Shown piece by piece: positions 31,854 to 45,100 of a stretch of 64,000 nucleotides of DNA. The position numbers and the translations under genes were made by a program. Origin of the DNA: Holtermannia corniformis (taxonomy: Eukaryota > Basidiomycota > Tremellomycetes > Holtermanniales); NCBI GenBank assembly GCA_001599935.1, contig BCIJ01000008.1:282302-346301 (forward strand), given 5' to 3'. Each line of letters opens with the position of its first letter. Within the stretch, counting starts at the first letter, position 1. The notes under the pieces were generated by a model. The model did not search any database, was not told where the DNA came from, and was given only the letters and a program-made list of their open reading frames with translations.

Positions 31854-34800
31854 ATGGTCATCGAGCAACAGCCCACGTCGGCTGTGCCAGACCCTTCAAA
31901 GTCGGCCACGCCGTCTGCAACGACTGGTACGAGCGGAACACGATCACAACCACCCAGACGGGCCATTGAGATTGAAGATTTGCCTCTTGGCTTCCCGGCC
32001 GTAAACGAAATATATGCTTCGTGAGTACGTTGCGTCGCTTGCACACACTTTTAACCGTCGTGATTAGCTCGAGTACGCTACTACTGCAAGGTGATGCCCA
32101 AGTCACCAAAAAGCAACGTGTCGAGACAGCTATCCGTGTCATTCTCGACCTCATCCGCCAAATCCCATCAACTTCAGACTCGCCCGAAATCCCAGAGCAC
32201 CTGCGTCCATTCCTCCAACCAACACCTGGTATACCATCGACCCTCGAGCGCGTAGCGACGTTTCGCTTGCTGAGGCTGCAAAGGGGGACCACAACCAGGG
32301 CCAGCCCGAAGAAGCTGTTGCAGCAAGGCGAAGTTCCGCCCGAGCATACTCTGTGGCTGGAGACTGCTGTCTACACGTCTAGCGGTGAAAAGAGAGTGTA
32401 CGCCTGCCCGCGCTGTCTAGGGCGCGAGGTGAGTTGCAGTGTTGAGTTTCGGTCGGGTATTGACGCTCGTCACAGACCAAGCGCAGGACGGCCAAGGGCG
32501 AAACGCGGAAGACGCCATCGACGTTAGACTCTGATACATCAATCCCGCTTGATTCCGACAACATGCTCAACTCATCGCAAGAGCCCACACAGGACTACAT
32601 CACCGGTGCGAACCCACAACAATACGATCCGCTCCGTGCCAGTCAAACGGTCGAGGAACCAAATTGGGATGCTGATCGGCCAGACTGGCGACACGTAATC
32701 GTCCTGTTCAATTCAGCGCCCGAGGTGGCGATGAAGGACGGGAGTTGCAATTCTTTGCCGTTCCGTGTCATCTGCTATGGCAAATGTCACGGCGAGAAGA
32801 CTGGCTTTAGGTGAGTGCACTTGGATGACGGGCTTCACTAACTCGTTAGGTTCAAATTCACCCTGCGCACACACCAAGGTCAAGCGATCGCAACCGCATT
32901 GACACCGCCCATCCGAATCACTGATGACCATAAAACGGATGCCAAGGCGCGGCCTCGCACTTCAAAAGCGACCGGCAAACCTGTCACCGCTCGCGCGCGC
33001 AAAGGCCGGCAATCGCAGGCATCGAGCACTCGGCATTCGCCAACCGACGACGACGATCAGGTCGTACAGCCGTCAACGGTCGGTGCGACCCGGCAGACCA
33101 CCCGTGCGCGGACCGGCAAGCCGTATGAGCGACCGCCCAGTCAAACGCCCATATCGCCAGCGAGCACGCGCAATGGCAGTATTCACAATGACGGCTACTC
33201 GACCAGTGGCACCAACGCAACCGGCTACGATTCGCCCAAGCGATACCGCTTCCAGCGTCAGCAATCAGCATCTTCGCTCCAATCCCTGACGTCTGCGAAT
33301 GACTCCGTCTCTCGCGGGAGCTCGGCTGCGGTTGATGATGACCACCGGCGCTTGCATCTCCAGCAGCAAGGGACTGTCAGTCCAGGCGCTCTGCGCAGGC
33401 AGTTCCCCGGTATGACAAATCTCGAGGCTTCTCAGGTGCCGTCCCAATTCGCTCCTGGTGCTTTCGGCACGGTTCAGCCCGGCCTTTTGGCATTGCCGTC
33501 AAACCACGACCATCGGCCATCATTGCAGCCGACCAATGGTCTGTCGTACCGCAGCATGCCGAACGACATTATGCGCCATCCGACCGCCGACTCCGCTCTG
33601 GGTTTCTCATCTATAGGCGACATCAACATGAATGCACACTCAGCTCATGGTCTCGCCTTCAATCAACCTCAGCAGCCTCTCTTCAATCAATCACCCAATC
33701 AGCTCGCCAACAATCTCATTTCCGGTTTCGACAGCTTGTTCGCCTCGTCAGCATCCAGTCATAGCCAAAGCCTGGACGATGGCACATTGTCATATGGTGA
33801 CTCGTCATCCTCTCATCCAATCTTTGGATCCAGCAACGGCCTATCGCCCGACTCTGGCATGGACGAGTTCATGGACTTTTCCGGCGGCGCAGGCGCGGAT
33901 TCGGCCTCGAGGCCGATGATGAGCGCCGCATCGCCGCTCGGTAGACAGCCAATGACTGCTAGTAATCTCGCCACCATGTCGCAAGGCACGCCGGGTCTGT
34001 TCCATATGGACAATGGTCTACTTGTCGCCGGTCCCCCCGCCAGTGTCCACCCTCGCATGTCTTTCGACCCACTCTCATCAATCAACGCAGCGCCGCAACC
34101 CGCCGAGCAGCTGTACCGTGAATTAATGGCATCGACAGTCCCCGTCGCTCAACCACCCGCTCAGCCACTCTCAATCATCACACATGTCATTCCTGGCGAG
34201 GGCAACATGAGCGGCGGTACTCAAGTCGCAATTGCAGGACGTGGATTCTCGTCAGGCGTCGTCGTAGTCTTTGGCAACCGACCAGCAGAGACCAAGGTCG
34301 TCAGCGATACGTTCCTCGATTGCATCTTGCCGCCGAGTGCATTCCCAGGCGAGGTGGAAGTCGGGGTGCAAGGACAGCAACGCGCGCCTGGCGAGCCGAT
34401 CAAGTACTTCCGGTACACCGACGTGAGCAAAGATCTGTAAGTTCTATCAACCACAAAGCGGAACAACGGCTGACAGTACAGAATGCGACTGGCCCTCGAA
34501 GTACGAGAGCAGTATCAAGGATCGTCAAGCGATGCCGCTTATCGCTTGGCGGATCGTGTCGCACAGTCGGCCAACAGCGAGTGGAGCGAACGCTCCAGTT
34601 TGAGCCCACCCAATAACAACGCATCGCCCGGTGATGCGGCCGACACATTGGGCACGTCGGCCAAATTGAGCGATGCCCACCCCGAAGATCTGCAAAAGGT
34701 AATCATCACGTTCATCTCGTCTCTCGACGAGAGTGCGCCGGGAGCGTTGCGCCGCTCCGGCGCTGTCAAGCATGTCAACAAGGCAAAACAATCGCTTCTG

Positions 34801-35981
34801 CACCTCGCTGCTACCATTGGCTTCCATCGCCTCGTGCGACGCTTGATCGTGATCGGCGCAGAGCTTGACGGCCAAGATGCCAATGGCTTTACACCTCTTG
34901 CGTTTGCTGCGTTGACCGGCCAAACCGCTTGTGCTCGGATACTGCTCGAAGCAGGCGCGGCGTACGACCGATCGACCGCTCTGGGCGAATTGCCGCTCGA
35001 TCTCGCCAAGCAAGGAGAGCACGCCGACCTCGAGAGCTTGCTGCTGGCAGCCGTCTGGGCGACAGCGGCCCCCGTTGACAACACGGACGCTGTGTCCGAG
35101 GCGTCAAACGATCACGACAGCGAGATTGACGATGACAATCCGAGCTCTGATTCGGAACCCGAACATGTCGAGTTGCTCACTGTGCACCCGCGCAGTCGGT
35201 TCAGCAAGGGCAAGAAACGATCAGCGGGCACACTGCGGTCCGGTGACGGATCACCGATCGCGAGACAGGCATCTCCCGCCAAGACGGACGGCCAAACGGT
35301 CGAAGCAATCCCATCTTCCGCCGTAGACGTTCACCCGACCACGGAAGACCCACCGCCTTACACCCCGCCCGAAGGCTGGGTCAGCCGCACGCTCTCGCAC
35401 ATTCCCCACCCCCATGTTGCGCTGGACGCCGACGCTTTGCGCGACAAGTTGTTGCCGAATGAGCCACATGGCTGGGCCGCTCTGCCCTCGGCTTCGTGGG
35501 GTACGATTCAGAAGATGCGTGATCCGGAGGAGATCAAGATGTTCACGCAAGCACTGGCGGCGGCGGCCCTCTCGCTCATGGTAGAGTCTGGCGTGACGGT
35601 CGACGTTGGGTCTTCTCGACGTCAACATATCGAGTCGGCACAGGTCGAAACCGCAGCCTCATCAGCAACAGACAGCCAGTCGAGAAAGTCGAGGAACTCG
35701 AGTATGAAACGGCGCACCAAATCGATGGACATCAAGGAAGAGCCGGCTGCTCCAGAAACACAAGTTCAAGCGCCTTCAATGTCGCCCACAAAGCGTGAGT
35801 GGCTTGCTGTCCGTCCTGCGCTCGCTGACCACTTGCAGGCGATCGCATGTTGTACCTCTTCTGGCTCCCAATCCTCCTCTTCGTGGGCTTTTGGCTGTGC
35901 GTGACCGCGCTCCCGATCGCAACTGGCTTTGGTATCCTCTACTTCCGGCAGATTTCCCGCGCGATTAAGAACCGAATGTAA
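31854..35981 (+). CDS. MGA2: Mga2/Spt23-like membrane-anchored transcription factor (TIG, ankyrin, C-terminal TM)
   Basis: Begins MVIEQQPTSAVPDPSKSA at 31854 and crosses five or so short introns. The N-terminal DNA-binding-like region includes WLETAVYTSSGEKRVYACPR. A TIG/IPT domain (SIITHVIPGEGNMSGGTQVA) is followed by two or three ankyrin repeats (SLLHLAATIGFHRLVRRLI, NGFTPLAFAALTGQTACARI). A DPPPYTPPEGW segment (PPPY at 35350-35361) is a good Rsp5 WW-binding site. The last exon encodes one membrane helix (LYLFWLPILLFVGFWLCV) ending in NRM. This is the plan of yeast Mga2/Spt23, ER-held proteins released by Rsp5 and the proteasome to induce the fatty-acid desaturase OLE1. The Trp residues in the helix recall the lipid-packing sensor of Mga2. 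Domain order makes the family firm; the target is inferred. Confidence 0.88.
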
Positions 35982-36978
35982 CGGCGTTTCCTAGTGACTA
36001 GCATGCATTTCTGATTCGTTTCTCCCGGCCTCCTGGCTTCGCTTGCTGCCAGTAGATCAGGTCGCGGATGCCCTGGTCCGAGAGGAACACGCGCGGTGCT
36101 GCCACGACCGAATGTCCGCAAGTGTTTAGGTCAGGCGCGGGTTCGGATGGCGAGCGGTCCAGCGCAGTTGTCAGTGTACCTACACGGGTGTTGGCGAGGA
36201 GGGCGTTGCTGCTGCTCGGTATCCTGGCGCTCGCCGCCACGACCCTTTGATCAAAGCAGTCTAGTGATGAACGCGCCGGGAGGCTTTGCACCGAGTAACC
36301 GCCATGGACGACGGCGACCGTGCGCGCACTCGAAAGGCTCTGTGACCGAGCTGAGCCCTGGGCCCTCAAGGAAAAGGACGGCTCGGGCCTCGCAGTCACG
36401 GTCACTGCGAGCCCAGCAAAGACGACGAGGTCGGACGCCGACCGAGGCCGAGGTTGTGCGGTTGCTGGTGAGTGCGAGCACGGGCCGCTGTCGCTTGCTG
36501 CGCATCGTCTGTGCGTCGGCGATCGGACGCAGTGCACGGTTCACGCTCCAACCGCGATCCGGCGACCGCAACGCACGGTCGTGTGCCCAGCTGCAGCAAG
36601 GACGGTGACTGCACGTTGTAGAGCAGCGATCGCGAGCGAGCCGGTGTCGAGTGCCCACTGACTGATCCTCGCAGCCCCTTTCTCGTCGCGAGCCCCTCCT
36701 TTCCTCTGTCAGGACCTGGCCGCACAGCCCGCATCTCGCATCAAGCCTCCGCCAAGCTCTGCTTCTCGCCGCTGTCACCCTCAAATCCACCAGGGCCATT
36801 GAGCATTCTAGGTTGGAGCGCTAGCCCAGCCTGCGTCGGCCATCACTCGGAGCGAGCTACGGTCCTGCTCTGTGCGCCATCTCCATCAGCGTCGCTCAAG
36901 GCGTATAAGACGCGGCTCCGCGATCGGATCCAGTCTCCCAATCGCGAGTGACAACGATCAAGGCTTGCAGCATCAATC
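35982..36978. other. Intergenic, MGA2 3' to Ral2-like 5'
   Basis: 997 bases. Open frames up to 180 codons occur on both strands but are Arg/Ser/Ala-rich with no domain, and look like GC-rich noise. No RNA gene or repeat is seen. Confidence 0.4.
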
Positions 36979-39900
36979 ATGCAGTCCCTGCACAACCTCA
37001 CGAGCTGGTCGCACGCGACGACGGGCGATGTGCCCAAACCGCTGGTCGTGAGTTCCTCATGGCTATCGCCGAGCTCACTACTGAGTGCTACCAGGGGCCT
37101 TCCATAACCTTGTCGCCGCTGGCGAATCCGCCCACCGTGTTCCTGTTCGGTGGGCGCTTGGTCCACACCCGCCGCATGACGGCCGACATGTACGCTCTCA
37201 ACCTCGACACAATGGTCTGGGCCAAAGTCAGCTCTGGCGGCCGCGGCAATGAGCTCGATCCCGCACGCGAGCTCGACCACGCGGAACCCGAGGCCAGGTA
37301 CTTTCACTCGATGGACGTCTGTGAGTCTACATGCGACACCACGTCTCACAGTTGATCGTCGTTGCAGGGCAGGACAAGCTGGTCCTCTTTGGTGGCATGA
37401 CGGACACCAGCAACTTGACCGTACTGTCCGACGTCTGGTTCTTCGACTGTGCGCAGCAACGCTGGCTCCCCCCTCCATCACCTTCCCGTAGCCTTACCGG
37501 AGCGTCTGGCCCCGAGCAGGATCCAGCCTTGCTTCCGCAAGCCCGTTATGCGCATCTCAGCAGCGTTTCCAGAGGTCAACTGCTGATCGTCGGCGGCCAA
37601 CACGTCGATAACACGTGAGTGGCATGTCAATCCCTTCATGCGCGCTGAGCACTGCAGCTACGTGTACGAGATCAACGTGTTCGACCTCGAGGCTCAAGTC
37701 TGGACTTCCAAGACGCCACAGGCTGTGGTCCAGGAGCAGAACTCCAAGGGCGCTTACCGAGCGATCGCGGTCTCGAGCAAGTACAAGGCCGTTCAGCCGG
37801 AGCGAGGTGGCGAGCTGCGGGGCAGTGTCGGACTCAGCTACACTGTGGTCGAGGAAGGCGGCGGCGGAGGTCAGTCATTTCTCGCTCGCGAGATCTGCAC
37901 TCACTATCGCACAGACATCATCTGCTACTCCAACTACGAGTTTGCCAATGTTAGACGGGAGCTGGAGCTGTTGTGCCCCGGAGCAGGCGACAATGCGTCT
38001 CCGCAATCGGCCTTCCGGCCCCCTGCGTCTTTTGGCGTGCAAGACTTGACATCACGAATGCGCGGCACATCGCTACCTCCAGGCTTGCGTTTCCCTACTG
38101 GCGGTGTCGTTGGCTCGTACCTGATCCTATCGGGCCTATACCTCGCTTCATCGGTCCAATCCTTCTCCGTTTGGGCCCTGAACCTCGACACACTCACCTG
38201 GAAGCGACTCGAGACGCACGCACTCGCCAGCGGCAGTTGGAACCGAGCTGTCGTCCAGCCCGAAACGGCACGCTTGCTGGTGTTTGGTAACAAGCACGCG
38301 AGCCTCGCAGACGACTACGGCCGGCGCGCAATCAACGTTGATCACGTCTCGGTCGTCTCTCTCGAAACATTCGGAATCTACCAGCCGCCGCGACTCGAGG
38401 TTGCCCAGAGCGTGCAAGAAACAGGTCTTACGAGCTTGGACGAAAAGCTCGCGTCCGACTTTGAGGTCGTGTGCGATGATGGCCGCAAGATTCGATGCTC
38501 GCGCGAGATTCTGCGCAGGCGATGGGATTGGTTCCGTGAAGAGGAGAAGCGTGTGATGGCAAAGGCCGAGGCGGCGCTTTTGAACGGCCTGCCGTCCACT
38601 CCGACTGCACCATCACCTACCAACGGTGCAAGTGCTTCACCCCTTCTTGATCCTCTCACATCGTTCACACCCGCTCGACTCTCGCCGCGACAGCTCATAA
38701 TCCCGGAGCCTTTCCCCGTCTGCGTCGCGTTTGTGCAATATCTGTACACGCTCTCGCTCGTGACGCCACTTCAAGTCAAAGCACCCGTCTTATCGTCGCT
38801 TCTTCTGCTTGCCAAGCACTACAGGATCGAACGGCTCGCCAAGCTGGTTGTGCATGCACTGCATGAGCGCCTGGACCGTTCCATTGCACTCGGCGTATAC
38901 GAGATTGCCACATTGTGCGGCGAGCGCGAACTACAAGTCCGCGCGCTGAAGCTTGTCGTGGTGAGTTGGCTATGCGACAGCTCCAAATGATTGCTGACGG
39001 CATGTCAGTCGTCCAAGACTCATTCGCGCAGCGCAAGTTCGAACTCGCATTCTCGAGGACCGTCTGCTGCTGCTCTGCCGCAGCCACCGTCTTCAGGCGA
39101 TGGCCGTACTGATGGCGGAATCTCGAACAGTGCTCAGGCGTCAAGCGCACGATCCGGTGGAAGCAGCGCGCGCACACCGGGTCACTCTTCCCACGGCGCG
39201 AGCCAGCTTGCGGGGCTTGGCATCGCCGAGCTCAACGTGGTGGATTACGATGCTGCGCGTCGCGAATCCGACGTCCTACCGCTTGTGAGCGCCGCATCGC
39301 GTACGCCGCCAGACACACCGGTCGATGTCGCCGGCGACGAGACAGACGTGCTCGCTAGGCCTTTGTACGCGCAACGGTCCGCGGATTCACTCAAGACAAA
39401 CCATGTCCACATACTGCCCGTCCGCAATGCCCGGTCCTACGATGCCTTGCGTCAGTTTGGCGAGGCTACTATCCGTGCAGACTCGCCAATCGTACCCGTC
39501 ACCACACCGACCGAGGGGCCGGTCATGAGCCGTCAGCTTCGCAAGCAAGGGTCCGAGGCTTCACTGCGCCTGCCGCGCCTCCAGGACACCGCTGGAGTGG
39601 ACAAGGCCGACGCGTGGCAGCTTGCAAGTCCCAGCTCGACGTTCTCGGAGCAGAACTCGACGACGACTAGTGCACCGCCGCTAACACCATCCGATGCATC
39701 AGGTTGGCAGCGAGACACACCGTCTGCGTTCGACTACTACTTTCAATCCAACCCGAGACTGAGTGCCCTGGTCGAGTTTCCGGAGCGACCGCTACGGCCC
39801 ACAGTGCGCATCCATCGCGACATGTACCTTCCTCCCCCTACGGCCTACCTGCCGCCGATCGCCCCGTCTTCGCCTTCGCCGTTGTCCGACGCTCCCCCAC

Positions 39901-40566
39901 AGTACCCGATGAGCCTGTCTTCGCAGAGCGTCCGGAGCATGGCCAGTGATTGGCCTGATTCTCAAGCGTCCGAAGCTGGCGATCACTTTTACGCAACGTC
40001 GCCATCTGCACGCACTATGCACAGCGAGCACACATTCGGCCACGATTTCGGCGTGCTCGCACCGAAGCAGAAGCCGGCCTTGCCTGTCGTCACGGACGAG
40101 TACAATGTCACGATCGATGCGCGCGTCGATGGTCGTCAGCTACGCTCCGACTCGGTCTGGACACAGTCTAGCACGACGCAGAACTCGGAGACGGCAAGCA
40201 TCCGCACAAACTCGACCTCGGCCTCGTCAATGAACCCGCAGACGACGAGGCAGATGGCCAAGATTGAAAAGGCTGAGATGAAGGCGTGAGTCTGAGTTCC
40301 GTAGACGGTGCCGGGCTAACAGCTCTAGCAGCGCCGAGGCACGCGCCCGCGAGGTTCGCATGCAGCAAGAGGCGCGTGCGCGCATGCTCGAGTTTCAAAC
40401 CAAACGCGCCTCTGCCAAGGTCGAGTTGGCAAAAGTCAAGACGGCTTCGTCGACCACGACCGAGGATAGCGACAAGAGCAAGGAAAAGGTCAAGAAGACG
40501 AAAAAGTTTGCAGCGATGTGGAAGGCGACGTTGGATGCGGCGGCGCCGACGGGTGGGCCGATCTGA
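36979..40566 (+). CDS. Kelch-BTB protein, Ral2-like
   Basis: Six or so exons from ATG 36979 (MQSLHNLTSWSHATTGDVPK). Kelch blades are clear: TVFLFGGRLV...MYALNLDTMVWAKV, LVLFGGMTD...VWFFDCAQQRW, LLIVGGQHVDN...VYEINVFDLEAQVW, and VWALNLDTLTWKRL. A BTB-like region follows (SDFEVVCDDGRKIRCSREIL, then FPVCVAFVQYLYTLSL and LLLLAKHYRIERLAKLV). A long Ser/Pro-rich tail ends in a predicted coiled coil (AEARAREVRMQQEARARML) and a basic terminus. Kelch plus BTB with such a tail resembles S. pombe Ral2, which acts upstream of Ras1. The next gene on the same strand is a RasGEF, which fits. The Ral2 name is inference; Kelch/BTB is seen. Confidence 0.75.
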
Positions 40567-42174
40567 GTCGGCGTGCGAGAGCGAACAAGCCATGACTTTG
40601 ACGACCTTACGAATAGAGGTGTTCGATTGGGATGCATCAACCTAAGCTACCAAGTGTGCGGGCGGGCACCCCTGGCCGACATCCGTGTGTCGGCAGCCAC
40701 CGTCCGGGTGCCTCGGTCGACTGGCAACGCATGCATTGGTCACGGCGCAGTAACTCTGGTTTCAAGTGACGCTGGCGCCGAGGGTTCTCCAAAGGGCACC
40801 CTCGATCTGCCGACGATCACAAATGTCTATCAAAGGTCGTGCTGTGACAAGCACGATCTCTGGGCTCGTCTTCTCGGCGGCACTGTAGATCGCCCTAGAG
40901 AGCGCCGTGGCTGAACAAAGGAGTCCAGGCGGCTCGTGCACTACCAACGCCGTGGCGGACGCTGATCAGCTCAGAGTCGCTAATGGGATATAGCGATGAG
41001 CGCGAGCTAACCTGGCGCACTCATCCCTTCCAACCCCACACGCTGTCCGTCACGCTGAGATCCAGCACACCACACTCATTGAATCAGTCACGCTCATTGA
41101 CAGAACAATACCCAGCTCAACAGGCTAGGGGCTCTGCACGGCACACACACTGCCAGTTGACACACAGTCTACGCTTTGCCCCCTTTCACCCTCTTACGCG
41201 TGCAGTCACACGGTCGCGTCGAGCGCTGCACTCGGTCTCATCGCTATTGTGAAACAGCGTGTCAACCGCAGATCGACGGCGGAAACGCTTGCGCAGGTCG
41301 CCACCGCGGTCAGGGAAGCCGGGAGGGAGGAAACCTTGTCAGTCTGTAGGTGCGGGCATGTGCTGTGCAATAAGGTCAATTGTTGATCTGATGCTTGTCC
41401 ATATAAGGTGCAAAGAATCTTGGTTGGGTCGTCTTGCCTCGTCGAAATCTACGTCAAGTGAGGAAAGGCTGAGAAGTGCCGACATCAGCGGCGCAACGGT
41501 CTGAATGTGAGTGTGCTGGTGGCTTTGCGTTTCAACGCAGCGACGATATCGTCAAGTATGCATCAGCCGCCCTGGCAGTCACTGTCGCACATGCGGTACG
41601 CCAGCAGGCACCTGCCCAAGCGACCCAGTCATCGACTGCCTTTGCTGTGGACCGACTGCATCGGACGGGTACCTGTCATGATGGTCATCAACCGTCGATC
41701 CCGAGAGCCAGATGGCCCGCTCTTTGGCTTGTGCTGGCTCGTCGGACGGGTCCGCTGCAATCGATGGTCCATGGCGTGGCGTCTGATGAGTATGCAGTGC
41801 CTTACGTGACTGCCTTCTTGCTTTCTCACTCGACGCCGCAACCGGAAACTGCGCCGGTCAACCTGGACGGAGTTTGGTTCGGGCTCGCCGCTCAGGAGCT
41901 TGTTGATCCTCCGACGACAGACAGCAACAACACCACCATGTGTGCTGACGACCGAATCGACAGAGTGTGAACATTGAACGCACAGACGGACAGCACGGCA
42001 AGGGCGCATCGCGTCAGCTTACGGAAACGTGAGTACGACCATGATTGCTCGCGCTGTGCATGTTCGGGTTGCGACCTTGAACGGCTCGGATACGAATCCA
42101 GCCTGTTGTCGGTACCCCTGCACGGACGGCCCACGCGTAGGATCGTACGCTGACGAGCGAGCAGGTCATTAGTC
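40567..42174. other. Long intergenic region upstream of the RasGEF
   Basis: About 1.6 kb. A plus-strand frame at 41476-41970 and overlapping alternatives are open but show no domain. It may be a long promoter or 5' leader of the RasGEF, or hold a small gene I cannot resolve. No tRNA or repeat is evident. Confidence 0.35.
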
Positions 42175-45100
42175 ATGCCCCACTCGCGCAACGGATCGAG
42201 CGCTGGCGGCTCGCAATCCCCGTTGCCGCCCATCATGCTTGTGCAAACGCTGCACGACTTTCAACCAGCCAACAACGACGCCGGGACCTACCTACCGTTT
42301 CACGCGGGTGAAATCATCAGGGTCTACAATCGCGAGAAGAGCGGTTGGTGGGATGGCGAGGCGATAGGACGCCGTGGATGGTTCCCAAGCAACTACGTGG
42401 TGGAACTCCAACTGGATGCGAATGGAGTATGTCTGCTGCTTGCTAGCCATGCTGTGACTGACGGATTCAGGTTCCAATTGCTCACCGCTCCGCTTCTACC
42501 TCGGGCACGAGGAGCTCACGGTCGTCAATCTCTTCTCAATCTTGCTCGACTTCGCATGCACACGAGCCCGTCTCGCCTCGTACGGTGACTCGTGAGCATG
42601 GTCGGAAACACAGCTCGTCAGAGATCTCTGCGCGGCGCCTTCGTCGCTCCACTTCACCACAACGCATGAGCCAGCAAGCCATTCTCGAGCCAATCATGCA
42701 CGCTGTCGCACTGCTCGAAAACTCGGTACTCGCCAATCGCCTATCGCACTTTCAGCCGTCGACTGCTTGCGTCATCTCGTCAATCCGCACCGTGCTTTCA
42801 GCGACCGACTGCATGAGCAAGGAATCGGCCGTGCTGCGCTTGCATCCTGTACTAGCAAAGGAGCGACGACAGATACTCAAAGAACTTTCGAGGCTCGTCG
42901 ACAAAGCGAGGCTGGCGAGTGCTCCATCCGACTACGAGGACGTGCGCAAGCACGAAGAGGAGTCCATGCTGCGCATGGCAAAGCTCGTCCTTGGCAGTGT
43001 CCAGAGGTTTCTCAAGATTGCCGTCGAGTGCGGTGTCGAGCTGCCACTGCAAAGGAATCTGCCAGTCAAACAGCAAGAACCACAGCCGGAACTGGACTCG
43101 GTTTCGCGGGCCACTTCGCCCACAGCGCTGCGACGACTTAGCGTATCGTCGGCCGCATCGGGATCTTCATCTGCCGCAAGCCGGGGCGCACCTATGCGTC
43201 CTTCGCCGGGCCCAAACAAACGCTTGCAAGACAAGTTCAAGGCGAAAGATCCAGCAGCGCTCGCCTTCAAGGCGACTAGCATGGGTGATCTAAGATCTGC
43301 ACGACGTGCAGCGGCCAGCAGTCCACCACCGCCAATGCCTGACTCGGCGGCGTCATACGTGACTGCCATGGCTTCTGCACGATCAGTCGCGTCCTCGACC
43401 CGCTCCGGCACCCCTGCCTCGATTCGATCTCACCGCAGTCGTACCCAGTCGGGTACCCAAATCAACGGTTCGATTGATTCGACCTCGTCCGCGGACGATT
43501 CTTCGCATGGCCCGCTTACACCCGTACCTCTTCCCGTCGATGCGAATGGACGCATTGATATTCTAGCGGCGGTCGGGATGGCTGAAGACTCGCTCTTGTC
43601 CGTCATCGCCGCCTTCATCGGGCATGTGCACTCGCACTCTTCGCGCTCCCATCCTTCGAGTCACGCCCATATGCTAGATCTGACCCGCGAGACCATCGAC
43701 ACTGTTCGCGAGCTCTTGACCGTCGTCGAGGCTGTAGCACGGCATCCGAAAGTCAAGACGAGCAAGCCGCGCGAGCTGTCGGCTCTGCGGAGGAGCAAGG
43801 AGCAGCTATATGATTTTGCCACGCGATTGGTTGAAGGCGCCGAGAATGTCGTTCAAGCACCGGCAGACGAGGGTGGTGATGAGAGCGAAGAGGCAAACAA
43901 GTCGAAGCTACTCCAGTCGGCAACGGGTACACTCCGATCCGGGACCGAGTGCATCCGCCTCGTTCGATTGTGTATCGCTCGCAGCCACCACCACTCGAGC
44001 GTCAACATCAGCCCGAGCTCCCTCAGCAAACCTACAGGGGCTGCGGAACCCGAGCCAGAGTTGACGTATACGTCCTTTGCCGAGCAACAGAGCACCCCGC
44101 CAACTCATCTTCGCGAAAAGTCTGTCGGCGTGCGGAGCCAACACACACTGTCTAGTCTTGGTCGAAGGGCAAACAGCATCAGTCACCTGCAAAAACGTTA
44201 TCAGCAAGACGGCCTGCTCAGCGCGACCTCGAGCAGCTATGAGCGTGATGACGACGAGGAAGAGGAGATGAAGGACGTTTCGGACGAGGACGTCACAGCC
44301 GTGCAGCCTAAAGTCGACGGCACACTGCGCGATGCTCTGGCGGACCAACAGACACCCCAAAGTCGACCAAAGTTGTTCTCGACGCACAGCTCGCCCTTGC
44401 TTGATACCACGCCTCAGATGCGNTCGACCAGCATCATGGACCGCGCTTCACCCATCACGCGAAGCCGTGCATCCAGTCTGACCTCGCCGGCGCCACCTCG
44501 AATCATTCCGCAACGCTCCCCTTCGCGCTCGGCAGACCTTGACAAGTGCCCCGGCGGCATCGAGCTGCTTCCAAAGCGGCTGTCGCGTGGCAGCTCCACC
44601 ACCTCGCGCTCCTCCATCGACCCTTCTGCTTTCTCCGAGCTGGGGACCGCGGATACCTCGTTGCGATCGTCTTTGGCAAGCTCGCGCCAGTCCCAATCGA
44701 CGGCAGAATCCTCTGATCACAACTCGCCCATGCTCGAGTACTTGAAGACTGAAGTGCCTTCAATCGGGTCATTCCCGCAGATGGCCGAACTCAAGCTGGT
44801 CGATCCGAGCTCACCGGTCGATGCAACGCCAACCGTCGTGCTGCTTCCCGAGCAGAAGAATGGCAAAGACGTGCCGGGTACCGCTGTGTCGGATGCGCGC
44901 ATGTGGCTGATCACCCACGACTACAACCCGCGCGATATCGCTTTCAGCCCCGATGGGCAAATCGTCGGAGCTAGTCTCGACGTTCTGGTGGAGAAGATGA
45001 CGCCACACGATACCATTGTCGATCCCAACTTTCACAAGACATTCTTCTTCACCTTTCGTCTATTCTCGTCGCCGCAAGAGCTGTTCGCGACCGTCGTCAA

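Noticed and set aside
32984..33447. Cys/Arg-rich minus-strand frames inside MGA2
   Set aside because: Shadows of the Mga2 coding exon.
36251..36799. Minus-strand frame of 182 codons
   Set aside because: Arg/Cys/Ser-rich shadow-type sequence with overlapping open frames on the other strand; no domain.
41476..41970. Plus-strand frame of 164 codons before the RasGEF
   Set aside because: No domain; neighbouring frames are equally open; no convincing splice link to the RasGEF start.
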